Part shown: one piece after another, positions 20,455 through 30,318 of the stretch | Position numbering within the stretch: the first letter of the stretch is position 1 | Layout of the letters: each line of letters opens with the position of its first letter | Origin: Yponomeuta sedellus | Taxonomy: Eukaryota; Arthropoda; Insecta; Lepidoptera; Yponomeutidae | NCBI GenBank assembly: GCA_934045075.1 | Contig: OW203721.1 | Span: 24,796,181-24,860,180, forward strand | DNA: 64,000 nt | Direction of reading: 5' to 3' | Position numbers and translations under genes: made by a program | Notes under the pieces: model-generated | Databases searched by the model: none | Seen by the model: the letters and a program-made list of their open reading frames with translations, nothing else | What the model was told of the DNA's origin: nothing

Positions 20455-20800
20455 AAAAATTTACAAAAAAACTCCACACTTAGTCTTTTACATTACATTA
20501 TATTTACATACAGGCACATACATACCTTCCTGCGATGCAGGAAGAGACCGTGCCCCAGCAGTGGGGACATACAAGAGTTGTTAACGATAACGAACATACA
20601 TTGCAAATTATTTCAAAGTACTTAATTAACATAATAATTGTTATAAAACATAGAACTCGTGCATTTTACTGGCTTTAACCCCACAGATCAGTGTTATCTA
20701 AATAATCCGTTACCCTTTTAGCACAGTGTACTTTCGCGTTTCAGGCAAACTTAATTTGTATTCAGGGATTTTATAATAGAAACGTATACAATGTCCCATG
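20455..20800 (-). mobile_element. Jockey/CR1-type LINE 3' end, split by an S5 tail
   Basis: CTCCACACTTAGTCTTTTAC then, after an insertion at about 20505-20592, TTTCAAAGTACTTAATTAAC and GTGTTATCTAAATAATCC match 7960-8150. The insertion is the 3' tail of an S5 SINE (plus strand, GATGCAGGAAGAGACC to GTTAACGATAACG), probably with a bit of TD tail (ACATACAGGCACATACAT). Confidence 0.75.
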
Positions 20801-20821
20801 CAGGATTTTGCGAAACTAAAT

Positions 20822-21090
20822 TTTAAAAAACCTATTTAGAGGCTAAAAGTTCGGCCCATGCCCGGTCTCAAGCCCACGACCTCTGCCTAACTTTACCAGC
20901 GCTCTCCCAACTGAGCAAATGGGCAAGTGCCGGCATCAGCGATTTCGAACCTCTTTACAATATTCTCTGAATTATTTACAGGTAGCGACATCTGGCTGAA
21001 GTAATTTGCATCACTTGCAGCCCCGAGTACCTACTTTGCAGTTAGGTTTTACATCGGAATGATATCGCTGTACCCACTGATGATTATACT
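20822..21090 (-). mobile_element. TM repeat, long copy
   Basis: Includes the 3' part, the tRNA-like module (ACTGAGCAAATGGGC) and the long upstream part (GCAGCCCCGAGTACCTACTT, ACATCGGAATGATATCGC, GTACCCACTGATGATTATAC). Confidence 0.85.
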
Positions 21091-21094
21091 CTTT

Positions 21095-21228
21095 TTGTTG
21101 CACTAACCCGTGCTGAGGACAATTTTTAAAAACCTATTTAGAGGCTAAAAATTCCGCCCATGCCGGAACTCGAACCCGCGACCTCTGTCTAACCGTACCA
21201 GCGCTCTCCCAACTGAGATAATTAGAGT
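21095..21228 (-). mobile_element. TM repeat, second tandem copy (partial)
   Basis: Starts directly after the preceding copy with TTGCACTAACCCGTGCTGAG and ends within the tRNA-like module. The two TM units are in direct tandem. Confidence 0.85.
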
Positions 21229-21636
21229 GGGTAAAATATTGAAAAAAAAATATGTATAGATATAAACATAAATATATAGCTCAATGTTATGACAGATATA
21301 GATAGTGATATGATTTGCTGAAGAGATTGACGAAGCCCACACAGTAGAGAGGGGCGAGAGCTCAAACTCAAAAACGCGTCGTGTCTTATCCGTGCCCTTG
21401 TCCCACGCACTTAGCGTGCCCCAAGCTATTAGGGTCCCACGCTGCAAACCTGCGCCACTAATGGAAAAAAAATACTTTCTTTTATAAAGCGTCTGTGGAA
21501 AAAGTTAACATTCTAGATCTCAATAAATATAACAGCTCTTTTGGAACGCAAGCACAACACAGACACTAACAAAATACAAACACACACTCACACACACACA
21601 CATAAAACGCATGCCGCATGTTAGACATTAGTATAT
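21229..21636. other. No gene seen
   Basis: AT-rich stretch, then a GC-richer stretch with two overlapping minus ORFs that show no known domain, then a short CA repeat (21580-21603). Confidence 0.5.
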
Positions 21637-21637
21637 C

Positions 21638-22192
21638 TTCTATAATATAAAAATAAATCCCTGAATGTGTTGGTAAGCGCAAATCTCGAGAGCAGTTGAA
21701 CCGATTTAGCTAATTCTTTTTTTAGAATATTCCTTGAAGTATGAGGATGGTTCTTACGGAGAGAAAAAATAAAAAAGTAAAGAATCGATGGTAGGCGGTA
21801 CGAAATTCGATGGGTCAGCTAGTCTATAACATAAAAATGAATCACTGAATGTCCAACACAACAAGCGCAAATCTCGAGAGCAGCTGAACCGATTTCGCTA
21901 ATTCTTTTTTTAGAATATTCCTTGAAGTATGAGGATGGTTCTCTTACGGAGAGAAACAATAAAAAAAATAAAGAATCGATGGTAGACGGTTCGAAGTTCG
22001 TTGGGTCAGCTAGTCTATCTATAATATAAAAATGAATCACTGAATGTGTTGGTAAGCGCAAATCTCGAGAGCAGCTGAACCGATTTCCCTAATTCTTTTT
22101 TAAGAATATTCCTTGAAGTACGAGGATGGTTCTTACAGAGAAAAATAAAGAATCGACTGTTAAGTGGTACGAAGTTCGCTGGGTCAGCTAGT
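21638..22192 (+). mobile_element. Three head-to-tail Lep1-type Helitrons
   Basis: Units 21638-21823, 21824-22014 and 22015-22192. Each runs from TCTATAATATAAAAATGAAT-like starts (ATCACTGAATGTGTTGGTAA, CGCAAATCTCGAGAGCAGCT) to GGGTCAGCTAGT. The junctions are exact: each GCTAGT is followed at once by the next unit. These are non-autonomous; no Rep or helicase sequence is present. The family match to the lepidopteran Lep1 Helitron is from memory. Confidence 0.88.
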
Positions 22193-22544
22193 TATTTATA
22201 ACTATAACTGTTGCGGCCAGCACACACGAACAGCACTCGGTCACGAGCATAACGCAGTGGTCAGCCATCATCAGTCTCAACCATTTGTCCATCCCATGAA
22301 TCTTCCGAAACACGAAAGGACAGGGAAAACGGTTGAGGAGCGTTCGTAAAATACCCTGACGGACTCGAGTCGAGTGACCTGTTGCTTCCCCATTGTCATT
22401 TCCGTGGAGCGTCTCCAACCCGGGGCTATTTCGGGCCATTTTTATCTGAGACGGCGAGGTTATCGCGAATAATATGTGCCGACCGCAGAATTAGGAGGGC
22501 GCCCTCTGGTAAAGGGCGTTAGCGACGCCAAGGGGAAAAAATGA
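22193..22544. other. No gene seen
   Basis: Two opposite-strand ORFs (22164-22349, 22188-22439) without recognisable domains. GC content is moderate. No repeat match found. Confidence 0.45.
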
Positions 22545-22608
22545 TTAAGGTGCTTCGGGCTACTAACTAGCGCTACCAATGGAATGAATATCGTAACTTG
22601 TATTATAA

Positions 22609-22752
22609 GGCCAGGTTTTCACGGTCTTAGTACACTTCTGATCGGCTATTTTGGTGTTGACACGAAAAACCGTCCAATCAGGAGCATTAGTTTACTCGGA
22701 TGGCGTACTCGGTCCGAGTCCTCTAAGACCGTGAAAACGCGGCTTAATACGT
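22609..22752. mobile_element. Miniature transposon K, copy 1 (diverged)
   Basis: Inverted ends CCAGGTTTTCACGGTCTTAG and CTAAGACCGTGAAAACGCGG, with internal TTACTCGGATGGCG. The better copy is at 28908-29090. Confidence 0.8.
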
Positions 22753-22781
22753 TTTTATCTAAAAGCGAACATGAGAAGGGG

Positions 22782-22895
22782 TGACGATCTGCGAAAAACT
22801 GCCGGCAGATGCTGGATGCGGCAAGCTGAAGACAGGGCGCTATGGCGCTCATTAGGGGAGGGCTTGTCCAGCAGTGGACTATATAATATAACTAT
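22782..22895 (+). mobile_element. RTE LINE 3' fragment
   Basis: GACGATCTGCGAAAAACTGC, ATGCGGCAAGCTGAAGACAG, GCGCTCATTAGGGGAGGGCT. Encodes DDLRKTAGRCWMRQAEDRAL in one frame. Confidence 0.85.
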
Positions 22896-22912
22896 TTTAT
22901 AATATAACAACT

Positions 22913-23032
22913 ATTTTAGAACCTACAGTCTTTAAACCTAGGATCAACAATCTAGGACTGTAATCGATTTCCGCCAAGAACGGCCGTGTTAACGGAGATC
23001 GATTAAAGTCTGCATTCTAGGCTATATGTTAT
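22913..23032. repeat. Hairpin repeat J, copy 1
   Basis: TTTCCGCCAAGAACGGCCGT and TTAACGGAGATCG form the centre of an imperfect hairpin whose outer parts include TAGAACC and ATTCTAGG. Copy 2 is at 60237-60352. Confidence 0.75.
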
Positions 23033-23087
23033 AATAATAGTCGTCACAGATATTAATATGTTTGATGTTTACTATTTGAAAACAAAA

Positions 23088-23290
23088 CGTATTATAATAG
23101 TACATTACACAACTAGGGTGGTAATACAAAGAAAGGCCGAGATCGCAGAAGTTTGCGGCCCGAGCTGCAAGCGAGGGACGTAAATATGCGATCGAGAGCT
23201 TTCTTTATTACCTCCCGTGTTGTGTACATCTTTTTATGTCTACACTTGGCCAGAAAGCCACTTTATTGCCAGGTGTGGCATAAAACAAGA
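23088..23290. repeat. Hairpin-bearing repeat I, copy 2 (short stem form)
   Basis: Same as 59328-59535, except that the 32-33-bp GGCTTTTTCC..GGAAAAA hairpin is absent: AGAAAGCCACTTTATTGCC is continuous. Confidence 0.85.
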
Positions 23291-23524
23291 TATGATTTTT
23301 ATTCCATTGGTGGCGCTAGTTAGCGCCCCTAAGCGCCTTAAGCGGCTGATTGTAGACACTTGAAAAAATTGAGGGCAGTCATGCATTTATAATGGACTTA
23401 AAAGGCAAAGTATCACGGCCAAGTTCGCTTTACAAATCAACAAATAATATGCGACGTAAAAATATAAAATTACTTTGATAAAGTTTATTTATATATTTTT
23501 ATGCTAGTGCATTAAAAAAATATA

Positions 23525-23770
23525 AATAAACTTTACCCGTACTAAGGACAATTTTTAAAAACCTATTTAGAGGCTAAAAATTCCGATACGAACCCGCGAC
23601 CTCTGGTTATCCATGCCAGCGTTCTTCCAACTGAGCTAATGCCGAGGAGTCATCAGTGAAAACTCTTTACAATACTCTCTGTATTATGTAAGTTGGAAGA
23701 GCGCTGGCACGGATAGCCAGAGGTCGTGGGTTCGAATCCCGGTATGGGTGGAATTTTGAGCCTCTAAAAA
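23525..23770. mobile_element. TM repeat, inverted pair
   Basis: 23525-23697 is minus-strand (CGTACTAAGGACAATTTTTA, tRNA-like, AATACTCTCTGTATTATGTA). 23698-23770 is plus-strand, starting abruptly inside the module (AGTTGGAAGAGCGCTGGCAC). Confidence 0.85.
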
Positions 23771-24125
23771 AAAAAAGGTTTAAAAAAAAAGTTTATTTAG
23801 TTTTTCCCAATCCCCTACTTATCCGGAAACAAACACTGCGCGTGTTCCAACTATTTGGCTGAGTTTTTACAGAATATTATGTTTGCAACATGTGGCACAC
23901 CATTCGCTTTATCAATTTTATAGTGATTTATGTTGTAGAGAAAAATTTTAGCAAACATTATTTGTCTTTTAAAATGGCTTGTCCAATCAGATTAAATGTA
24001 TTTTCCATATGTTACATTAGTTACCACCTAAACATTTAAGATTCCATGATTGCCACTATTAATTTTAAATGCCAAAGCACTATTTAATTGTTTTACATAG
24101 GCCACTCTAAAAACAATACTCAGGA
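23771..24125. other. No gene seen
   Basis: AT-rich with no recognised repeat. Confidence 0.5.
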
Positions 24126-24290
24126 AAAACCTATTTAGAGGCTAAAAATTCCACCCATGCCGGGACTCGAACCCGCGACCTCTGGCTCTTGGCTTAGAGT
24201 CCCGGCATGGGTGGAATTTTTAGCCTCTAAATAGGTTTTTAAAATTGTCCTTAGCACGGGTTAGTGCATTAAAAAGAATATAATACTCAG
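24126..24290. mobile_element. TM repeat, foldback with about 43-bp arms
   Basis: AACCTATTTAGAGGCTAAAA.. through CCGGGACTC pairs perfectly with GAGTCCCGG..TTTTAGCCTCTAAATAGGTT. The loop is about 28 bp and contains GAACCCGCGACCTCTGGCTC. The right half then continues to TTAGTGCATTAAAAAGAATA. Confidence 0.92.
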
Positions 24291-24448
24291 TAAATTAGAG
24301 AACGGTGCTAAATAAAACTAACAGAAATTATTATTAACTACAGTTGCTACCTTATTAACTACTGGGCAATTCATTAGATCCTAATGCTCTTACTAAGAAA
24401 CACCGTATAAGCCGTCGTCCGCTCAATGTATCACGACGAAAGTTTGCG

Positions 24449-25004
24449 AGCTCTCTTGCACTGGATTAATACTATGACTAATTAAAACCTCTTTACACCA
24501 TTTTTGTGTTTCTTTTTCTATCTTTTACTTTCAAATATTTAAAATTATGTCACACATTTTCGAGGTTTCCCTCATTTTCATCATTACCACTTTACATCTT
24601 GACTAGATCTGACTATTTTACCTGCTAATTCCGTTTTTATCCAGTTTTTCTTTTTATTATAAATAAAAAATAAATAAAACAGTACAAATAAAGCACAAAG
24701 TTAAAGTCGTTCCAGTTTTATTATTTACTAGCTGACCCTTCGTACCGCCTAACAGTCGATTCTTTAATTTGTTTATATTTCTCTCTGTAAGAACCATCCT
24801 CGTACTTCAAGGAATATTAAATTTTTAAAAAAAGAATTAGCCAAATCGCTTCAGCTGCTCTCGAGATTTGCGCTTACCAACACATTCAGCGATTCATTTT
24901 TATATTACAGAAGGAAAATAAAAGTTCAACTACACTACAAGCTGACCGGAAAAGTAAATAGATACACGCATATACTCAGGACTGTACGGCAGAGGGGTTT
25001 TTGG
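24449..25004. repeat. 556-bp duplicated segment, copy A
   Basis: Nearly identical to 25431-25986 at a constant offset of 982 bp. About ten differences were seen, clustered towards the right end. It includes a minus-strand Lep1-type Helitron (24727-24909). Confidence 0.95.
24727..24909 (-). mobile_element. Lep1-type Helitron
   Basis: ACTAGCTGACCCTTCGTACC at left is the reverse of the Helitron 3' end. GATTCATTTTTATATTACAG is its 5' start. Confidence 0.88.
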
Positions 25005-25006
25005 TC

Positions 25007-25040
25007 GGCGCACCAGGGACGCACATGTCCCTGGTGCGCC
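25007..25040. repeat. Perfect hairpin, 14-bp arms
   Basis: GGCGCACCAGGGAC, loop GCACAT, GTCCCTGGTGCGCC. It lies immediately after the right border of duplication copy A. Confidence 0.97.
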
Positions 25041-25430
25041 GGGTTCGTGGCAGCCCCAACAGCGTTCTAGGCATGATAGCGGATAGGTTAGACTGTCCCT
25101 ATATAACTCGCTGCTGCTTTTTCTCCCATGGGATTGGGCGGCACGGAATATGATTTTTTTTTTTGCAAAATGTATACCTTTACTAATACTCACAGTTCAA
25201 TGTTAACACTGAAATAGAATTTTAAATAAATTGAATTTACTATTATACCATGTACATACTAACACAATATGGATGCCATGTATCTGAAATAAAAATATAT
25301 AATAATATAATAATAATAATAGTTTTTAGTAAGGGATAACAACTGAGTACTTCGGTTTTGTTGTGACTACAAAGATAAAGGGCGACGGCAAAGACAAAGC
25401 AAAAGACGCTATCAAGACAATAAAGTCTGG
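25041..25430. other. No gene seen
   Basis: Unique part between the two duplicated blocks. A minus ORF (24930-25193) and an AT-rich stretch show no recognisable domain. Confidence 0.5.
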
Positions 25431-25986
25431 AGCTCTCTTGCACTGGATTAATACTATGACTAATTAAAACCTCTTTACACCATTTTTGTGTTTCTTTTTC
25501 TATCTTTTACTTTCAAATATTTAAAATTATGTCACACATTTTCGAGGTTTCCCTCATTTTCATCATTACCACTTTACATCTTGACTAGATCTGACTATTT
25601 TACCTGCTAATTCCGTTTTTATCCAGTTTTTCTTTTTATTATAAATAAAAAATAAATAAAACAGTACAAATAAAGCACAAAGTTAAAGTCGTTCCAGTTT
25701 TATTATTTACTAGCTGACCCTTCGTACCGCCTAACAGTCGATTCTTTAATTTGTTTATATTTCTCTCTGTAAGAACCATCCTCGTACTTCAAGGAATATT
25801 AAATTTTTTAAAAAAGAATTAGCCAAATAGCTTCAGCTGCTCTCGAGATTTGCGCTTACCAACACATTCAGCGATTCATTTTTATATTACAGAAGGAAAA
25901 TAAAAAGTCTACTGCACTACAAGCTGACCGGAAAAGTAAATAGATACACGCATATACTCAGGACTGTATGACAGAGGGGTTTTTGT
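25431..25986. repeat. 556-bp duplicated segment, copy B
   Basis: See copy A. Its right border falls at GAGGGGTTTTTG, where retroelement P begins. The same GAGGGGTTTTTG is followed by other sequence in copy A. Confidence 0.95.
25709..25891 (-). mobile_element. Lep1-type Helitron (duplicate)
   Basis: Carried along inside duplication copy B. One-base differences from 24727-24909. Confidence 0.88.
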
Positions 25987-26008
25987 TTGTTGAAAAAGTG
26001 TCTTTCGA

Positions 26009-26065
26009 GATCAACCCTTGTATTCCCGCTGCTGGGGCACGGGTCTCTTCCTCCATTACAGAAAG
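26009..26065 (-). mobile_element. S5 SINE tail fragment
   Basis: GAGATCAACCCTTGTATTCC, TGCTGGGGCACGGGTCTCTT. It sits inside the tail of retroelement P. Confidence 0.85.
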
Positions 26066-26101
26066 AGTCTTTATTTTTCATAAATATTACATAATGTAGG
26101 T

Positions 26102-26240
26102 TACATACATACATACATACTTTGTATGTATGTATGTAATACATACATCCAACCAAATGGGTTGTATAGAGCGCTGGCACGGATAGCCTTATTGTATGTA
26201 TGTAATACATACATCCAACCAAATGGGTTGTATTAGTAAA
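26102..26240. repeat. Inverted CATA repeats with a 21-bp TM filler
   Basis: (CATA)n at 26105-26120 faces (TATG)n at 26124-26137. ATACATACATCCAACCAAAT followed by GGGTTGTAT occurs twice (about 26138-26167 and 26204-26233). Between them, AGAGCGCTGGCACGGATAGCC (26168-26188; shown as its 21 bases split after 20 as ..GATAGC/C) is exactly the centre of the TM tRNA-like module. Confidence 0.85.
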
Positions 26241-26273
26241 GGGGAAAATAAAAAGTACACGGAACCGGCCTGC

Positions 26274-26400
26274 GTGCATGCAACGACTTATGATCGCTGA
26301 TGAAGCGAAGGTGATCTGTCAGGATCGTGGCAAGTGGCAGTTCCTGGTCTCTGCCTACCCCTCTGGCATACAGGCGTGAGGTTATGTATGTAGGTTAACT
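26274..26400 (+). mobile_element. LINE-Y C-terminal codons and 3' end
   Basis: Open frame ends ADEAKVICQDRGKWQFLVSA then YPSGIQA and stop, followed by GGTTATGTATGTAGG. The same end is at 62437-62545 (minus) and, decayed, at 56508-56620. A non-LTR retrotransposon is inferred from repeated 5'-truncated copies with TATG tails. Confidence 0.7.
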
Positions 26401-26837
26401 AAACACAGTATACTACATACGAACATAAATGTTATAGTAACTCGGCAGGCTAAGGCGCCTATTAAAGTTTTATAATAAAATTATGGCTCTAGGCCCCCTT
26501 GCCGAGAGAAGAGCCTCGCACACGCGCGTGCGCAGAGGCGGATGGGAGGAAAACCCCTATAGCGCTCAGGCGGGGCTTTATATTAGACCGATTACACGAC
26601 ACTCGTCCCTACCCCACGTCTCCGCTGCTGACTACGTCACGAGTTTGAGAAGCATAACTCTCGGCAAAAGATCTATATCTTCATTATGCATTAATGATAT
26701 TCCATAAAAAACATTCTACGCTTACTTTGAATAGCTCGCTTTTGTCATATGGCATAAGTCATATAAATCCCAACCAGACAACAATATTGTTATGTTATTG
26801 ATTTTATATGAAATGCATGGAAGAGGGCTAGACAAAT

Positions 26838-27008
26838 ACCGCTAGCGGCATTTTCCAAGCGCTTCCGTGCCTCGCAAGACACGTTAAGCCATTGGTGCCG
26901 GCTGTCATGTACGCGGAGGTCTTATAGGCGGTATGATAACTTCTAACAGTAAGGCCCGCCACTGTCTTACAATCCTCCACCAACCCGCAGTGAGGATATA
27001 CAAGGGTC
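26838..27008 (+). mobile_element. S5 SINE, fragment
   Basis: GCTAGCGGCATTTTCCAAGC, TAAGCCATTGGTGCCGGCTG, GGCCCGCCACTGTCTTACAA, CCACCAACCCGCAGTG then tail GATATACAAGGGTCAGATAT. The head and part of the 3' domain are missing. Confidence 0.88.
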
Positions 27009-27200
27009 AGATATTCCGAAGAACCGATATTCGATGGGGTTCAAAGGTACCGCTGCGTTTGCCCAGCGGCTCGATGCACTGGCGATCTGTGGCAGATTGC
27101 TGGCAGTGGCTGGATGAGGATGGTTGAGGACAGAGGACGTGACGTACCTTGTTGGAGCCCTGTGTCGAGTGGACGAGTAAAGGCTGGTTGATTGAACGTT
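27009..27200 (+). pseudogene. RTE-like LINE C-terminal remnant, second lineage
   Basis: Frames encode WRSVADCWQWL and WMRMVEDRG, then TLLEPCVEWTSKGW: the shape of an RTE C-terminal end (W/R-rich, EDRxxW, aromatic-QW-like end), but a different lineage from the copy at 63621. Assignment is tentative. Confidence 0.5.
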
Positions 27201-28107
27201 GGCTAGTTTTTCTTTTTCGCTTCAAACCTTAATTAAAGTACCCCGAAACGAAATATTCCACCCAGGCTCTCAATATTACCTCTTTCCCGAAAAAATAAAT
27301 AAGAACAGAACTTTATTTTGCAAATCGACGCCCGATGGGCTTGTTTTGCTCATTAATTAACTCATTGTTTACATTCAAAGGAGAAACGCCTTGTTTTAGT
27401 CACAGAAATGCTCCGTTTTAATTTTCAGTCTCTTAGCTTGAAATAACTTATTTGCGAGCTCAATAATTGTTTTTTATTATTATTGGTACTGAGTTCTTCG
27501 TAGATATTTACTAGACGTTAACAATCTAGGTAAGTTGTTTATTTCGAACCAAGTATAAAATTAAAACAACTGATCCTCTAATGATGTGTATCAATCATAA
27601 AATATCTTGTCTAATATTGTTTGGTTGCGCCGACTACATGTCTTTCAGTTACCCTTTCTTTTTCCCCTCAATGGGTGTCTAGAAGAAAATAGTTTTAGTA
27701 ATAAAGGCCGCCCCTTGTACTGCACTGTTATTTTTTAAGTTTATTATGTAATTCCTAGTGTACATGCCATGGGTCCATGGGCCACGCTAAAAGATAAATA
27801 TTATTGGTATTTTTGTCCCCTTAAAAATTGACAATCTATTTTTCTATCACCCTATAGTCGTGATGTACAAAAATGCGGCACACATATCGGATTCATACTA
27901 TAACATCACAACATTAACTTAAGACAAGTTTTGCGAAACCATCTTTACCCGTCGAAATCTTAAAAACGCGCTTATAACAAGACCATTTCATAATAAATTC
28001 CTATTGCTATTTGACGTCAATTAAGAGTAAGAATCTTGCGTAACTAAAGAAAAAAGCTCTCAGCCAGCTAAATTTCTCTCACGTAGAAACTTATATTATA
28101 ACCTAAG
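27201..28107. other. No gene seen
   Basis: AT-rich, without recognised repeats apart from the LINE tail that follows; no coding ORF. Confidence 0.5.
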
Positions 28108-28202
28108 GTTAGCTGGAAGAAAATACTCATTAGTATTAAGCTCGCTTTTGTACAAATATGCTTATTGTGCAATAACGAATTTTCTAATCTAATCTATATT
28201 GC
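28108..28202 (+). mobile_element. Jockey/CR1-type LINE 3' tail
   Basis: GGTTAGCTGGAAGAAAATAC, CAAATATGCTTATTGTGCAA then TTCTAATCTAATCTA. Its twin is at 59113-59198. Confidence 0.75.
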
Positions 28203-28454
28203 AGCAAAGACGGGACCAATAATCACTTTCCATTCACCGGTTAGACCAAGTACATTCACCGGAAATGTAGTTCAAACCGGTTTAAAAGCAATGAATCTGA
28301 TTAAAGCACCTCGAGGAAGTGAGCATTTCTCCTCCCCTTTCAATTTGAGGAAATACGCGCTCCTAAAAGTCTACCATAACTTAGAGACTGACGCACCTAC
28401 ATCAGGTAGGAATGTAAGGTTCGGGACACGAGCCAAATGCGGAGCGGTAGCGGG
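28203..28454. other. No convincing gene
   Basis: A 101-codon plus ORF (28165-28470) runs through here but begins inside the LINE tail and has no recognisable domain. Treated as chance. Confidence 0.45.
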
Positions 28455-28700
28455 AGCGGAATGCCTATAAAATCTAATAAAAACCGTATTTACACGGATT
28501 TTACTCGTATAATTTCACATTTTTACAATTTACCGACGCTTCGGCACTTTTTTAAGTACCGTGATCTCGAAAAACTGAGGTGACAGGTGTCTTTTTGAAA
28601 TGCTGACACGTCGGAAAATTGTAAAAATGTAAAATTATCCGTGTAAATACAGTTTTTATTACGTCTAGTGCTCGTGTTAACCTAAGAAAATACTACATAA
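28455..28700. repeat. Palindromic repeat L, copy 1
   Basis: Inverted arms: CGTATTTACACGGATTTTAC with GTGTAAATACAGTTTTTAT, CATTTTTACAATTTACCGAC with GTCGGAAAATTGTAAAAATG. The loop holds TCGGCACTTTTTTAAGTACC and AACTGAGGTGACAGGTGTC. Related pieces are at 41160 and 53525. Confidence 0.85.
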
Positions 28701-28907
28701 AAATCTATTCTATTAAAATCTAATGTATATTATGGGGGGTTTATATGCAGTCGTCATCACATCATCCTTTACATCCGTGGACTCTATTTAGTTACTTGTC
28801 GTGCGATAACAGTTGTCAAGTAGAATGGCCAGGTGGCCAAACTAAATTCAAATTTCTGTTTGGACTGAGGTATGCGCCAGCTTTCCGGTCTCTCGTAGCG
28901 TCGTCTA

Positions 28908-29090
28908 ATGCCGAGTTTTCACGGTCTTAGTACGCTCGGACCGAGTGCCCCATCCAAGTAAACTGATGCCTCTGATTAGACGGTTTTTCGTCACGACACA
29001 AAAATGGCCAACCAGAAGTTTAAGTTTACTCGGATGGCGCACTCGGTCCGAGCATACCATGACCGTGAAAACGCAGCTTTAGTAGGTTGG
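28908..29090. mobile_element. Miniature transposon K
   Basis: About 180 bp. Ends GCCGAGTTTTCACGGTCTTA and, reversed, GCTGCGTTTTCACGGTCATG. Second inverted layer: GCTCGGACCGAGTG(C) and GCACTCGGTCCGAGC. No ORF. Confidence 0.85.
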
Positions 29091-29459
29091 TAACCAAAGC
29101 GCGGTTGTACAAATTTATCGGTAGAGGGACTTTTCCGCTACTGCACCCGCCTCTCCTGTAACTTTGCCCCACAGTCACATCCCGATTTTCCCCTAAAGAT
29201 CAGCTTGAGAGGGGACCACGGAGGTGTATTTCGCCACATGAAATAATAACAAAAGAGGACCCTCTGAGGCCCCAGGGACAACGGAGATCGATACTGCTAT
29301 AAACCTTTTGATAGGGGCGTCTGTCGTTTTTTTGTATGGAAGAAAGTGTATTGAGTTCTAACTAATGGCGCGGATTAACCATTTGGTTTTCGCAATATTT
29401 TTAAGGTCCTCACGCAGCTGACTTCTAGGCCAGACGTAGACCCAGCACAATAGCCATCA
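29091..29459. other. No gene seen
   Basis: Moderate GC; no coding ORF or known repeat. Confidence 0.5.
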
Positions 29460-29628
29460 TCATCATCATCAACCCATTATGTCCCCACCAATGGACACGG
29501 GTCTCTTCTCTAAGGAAGGTTTAGGCCATACTCCACCACGGGGGCCAAACCAAATCGGTGGAGGCTTGCAAGAATCGTGGCTGGTCTTACTGTCAGAAGA
29601 CCATCGATCGACTGCAGCCGGCACCAAC
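29460..29628 (-). mobile_element. S5 SINE (GAT-tail subfamily), 3' part
   Basis: ATCATCATCATCAACCCATT, CGGGTCTCTTCTCTAAGGAA, CACCACGGGGGCCAAACC, CGACTGCAGCCGGCACCAAC, then interrupted by a Helitron. Confidence 0.85.
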
Positions 29629-29808
29629 TGTATAAAAAGAAATCGCTGAATGTGTTGGTAAGCGCAAATCTCGAGAGCGGCTGAACCCATTTTGCTAATT
29701 CTTTTTTTAGAATATTCCTTGAAGTACTCGTACTGGTTCTTAAGGAGAGAAAAAAAAAAGAATCGTCTGTTAGGCGGTACTAAGTTTGCTGGGTGAGCTA
29801 GTACTTAA
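29629..29808 (+). mobile_element. Lep1-type Helitron
   Basis: TATAAAAAGAAATCGCTGAA to CTGGGTGAGCTAGT. Inserted in the S5 SINE just after GGCACCAACTG. Confidence 0.85.
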
Positions 29809-30304
29809 TAATAATACACTTACATACCTTTACTTAGTAGTCAAGCATAGCTAAGTAAGGACGGGTCTGCTGTTATAAAATCGCCCTCTTTATTAGTTCT
29901 ATATCCCTTCCCCCCTTTCCTTATAATACGACTATTGCACACGGACGCAATAATTACGCGGCTAAAGGGAATTTATTGCCTCCAGCCAATAAAAAAACAA
30001 ACAAACCGAAATAATACTTTCGTAACTAATGCACCACAGCTGCACTCCGGAACAGTTATTGCGAAATAAAAGATTAAAGGGGTCGCTGACACACTTGGCC
30101 CTGGTATTGGCCCTCGGCACGATGTTATTTTAATGTCCCGCTCGCCCTCGAAATGTCTGCCCTTAATTTCTGCTTCAATGTTGATCTACGTGCTATGGGA
30201 AGGGTCATGCTTGGCGTTCTAAAAACGCACCTTAATTTTCAATAATGGACTAAGCGGCATCTTCTTTCATTGTATGTACTTATAACTTTTATTTGAAAAC
30301 AGTT
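29809..30304. other. No gene seen
   Basis: No coding ORF and no recognised repeat. Confidence 0.5.
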
Positions 30305-30318
30305 TTGTAGTATAACTT

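Larger units (their letters stand above)
22545..23341. mobile_element. TTAA-flanked element with long terminal inverted repeats, copy A
   Basis: TTAA at 22545-22548 and 23338-23341. Inside these, inverted ends of about 55 bp match: GGTGCTTCGGGCTACTAACT at left and, reading inward from the right, GGCGCTTAGGGGCGCTAACT, both followed by AGCGC(T/C)ACCAATGGAAT. It contains hairpin repeats J and I, plus an inserted miniature transposon K and an RTE fragment. No transposase ORF. TTAA ends recall piggyBac-type insertion, but the termini do not show the CCC start common in piggyBac. Confidence 0.75.
25976..26760 (-). mobile_element. Retroelement P, second copy, with nested insertions
   Basis: Tail part 25979-26008 (TTTTTGTTTGTTGAAAAAGT), then 26066-26105 (GAGTCTTTATTTTTCATAAA), then 26385-26755 (ACTCGGCAGGCTAAGGCGCC, TTGCCGAGAGAAGAGCC, ATTAGACCGATTACACGAC). 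Interrupted by an S5 tail (26009-26065) and by a CATA/LINE block (26102-26400). Confidence 0.8.

Noticed and set aside
28165..28470. 101-codon ORF
   Set aside because: Begins inside a LINE 3' tail and ends inside palindromic repeat L; composition gives no sign of coding.
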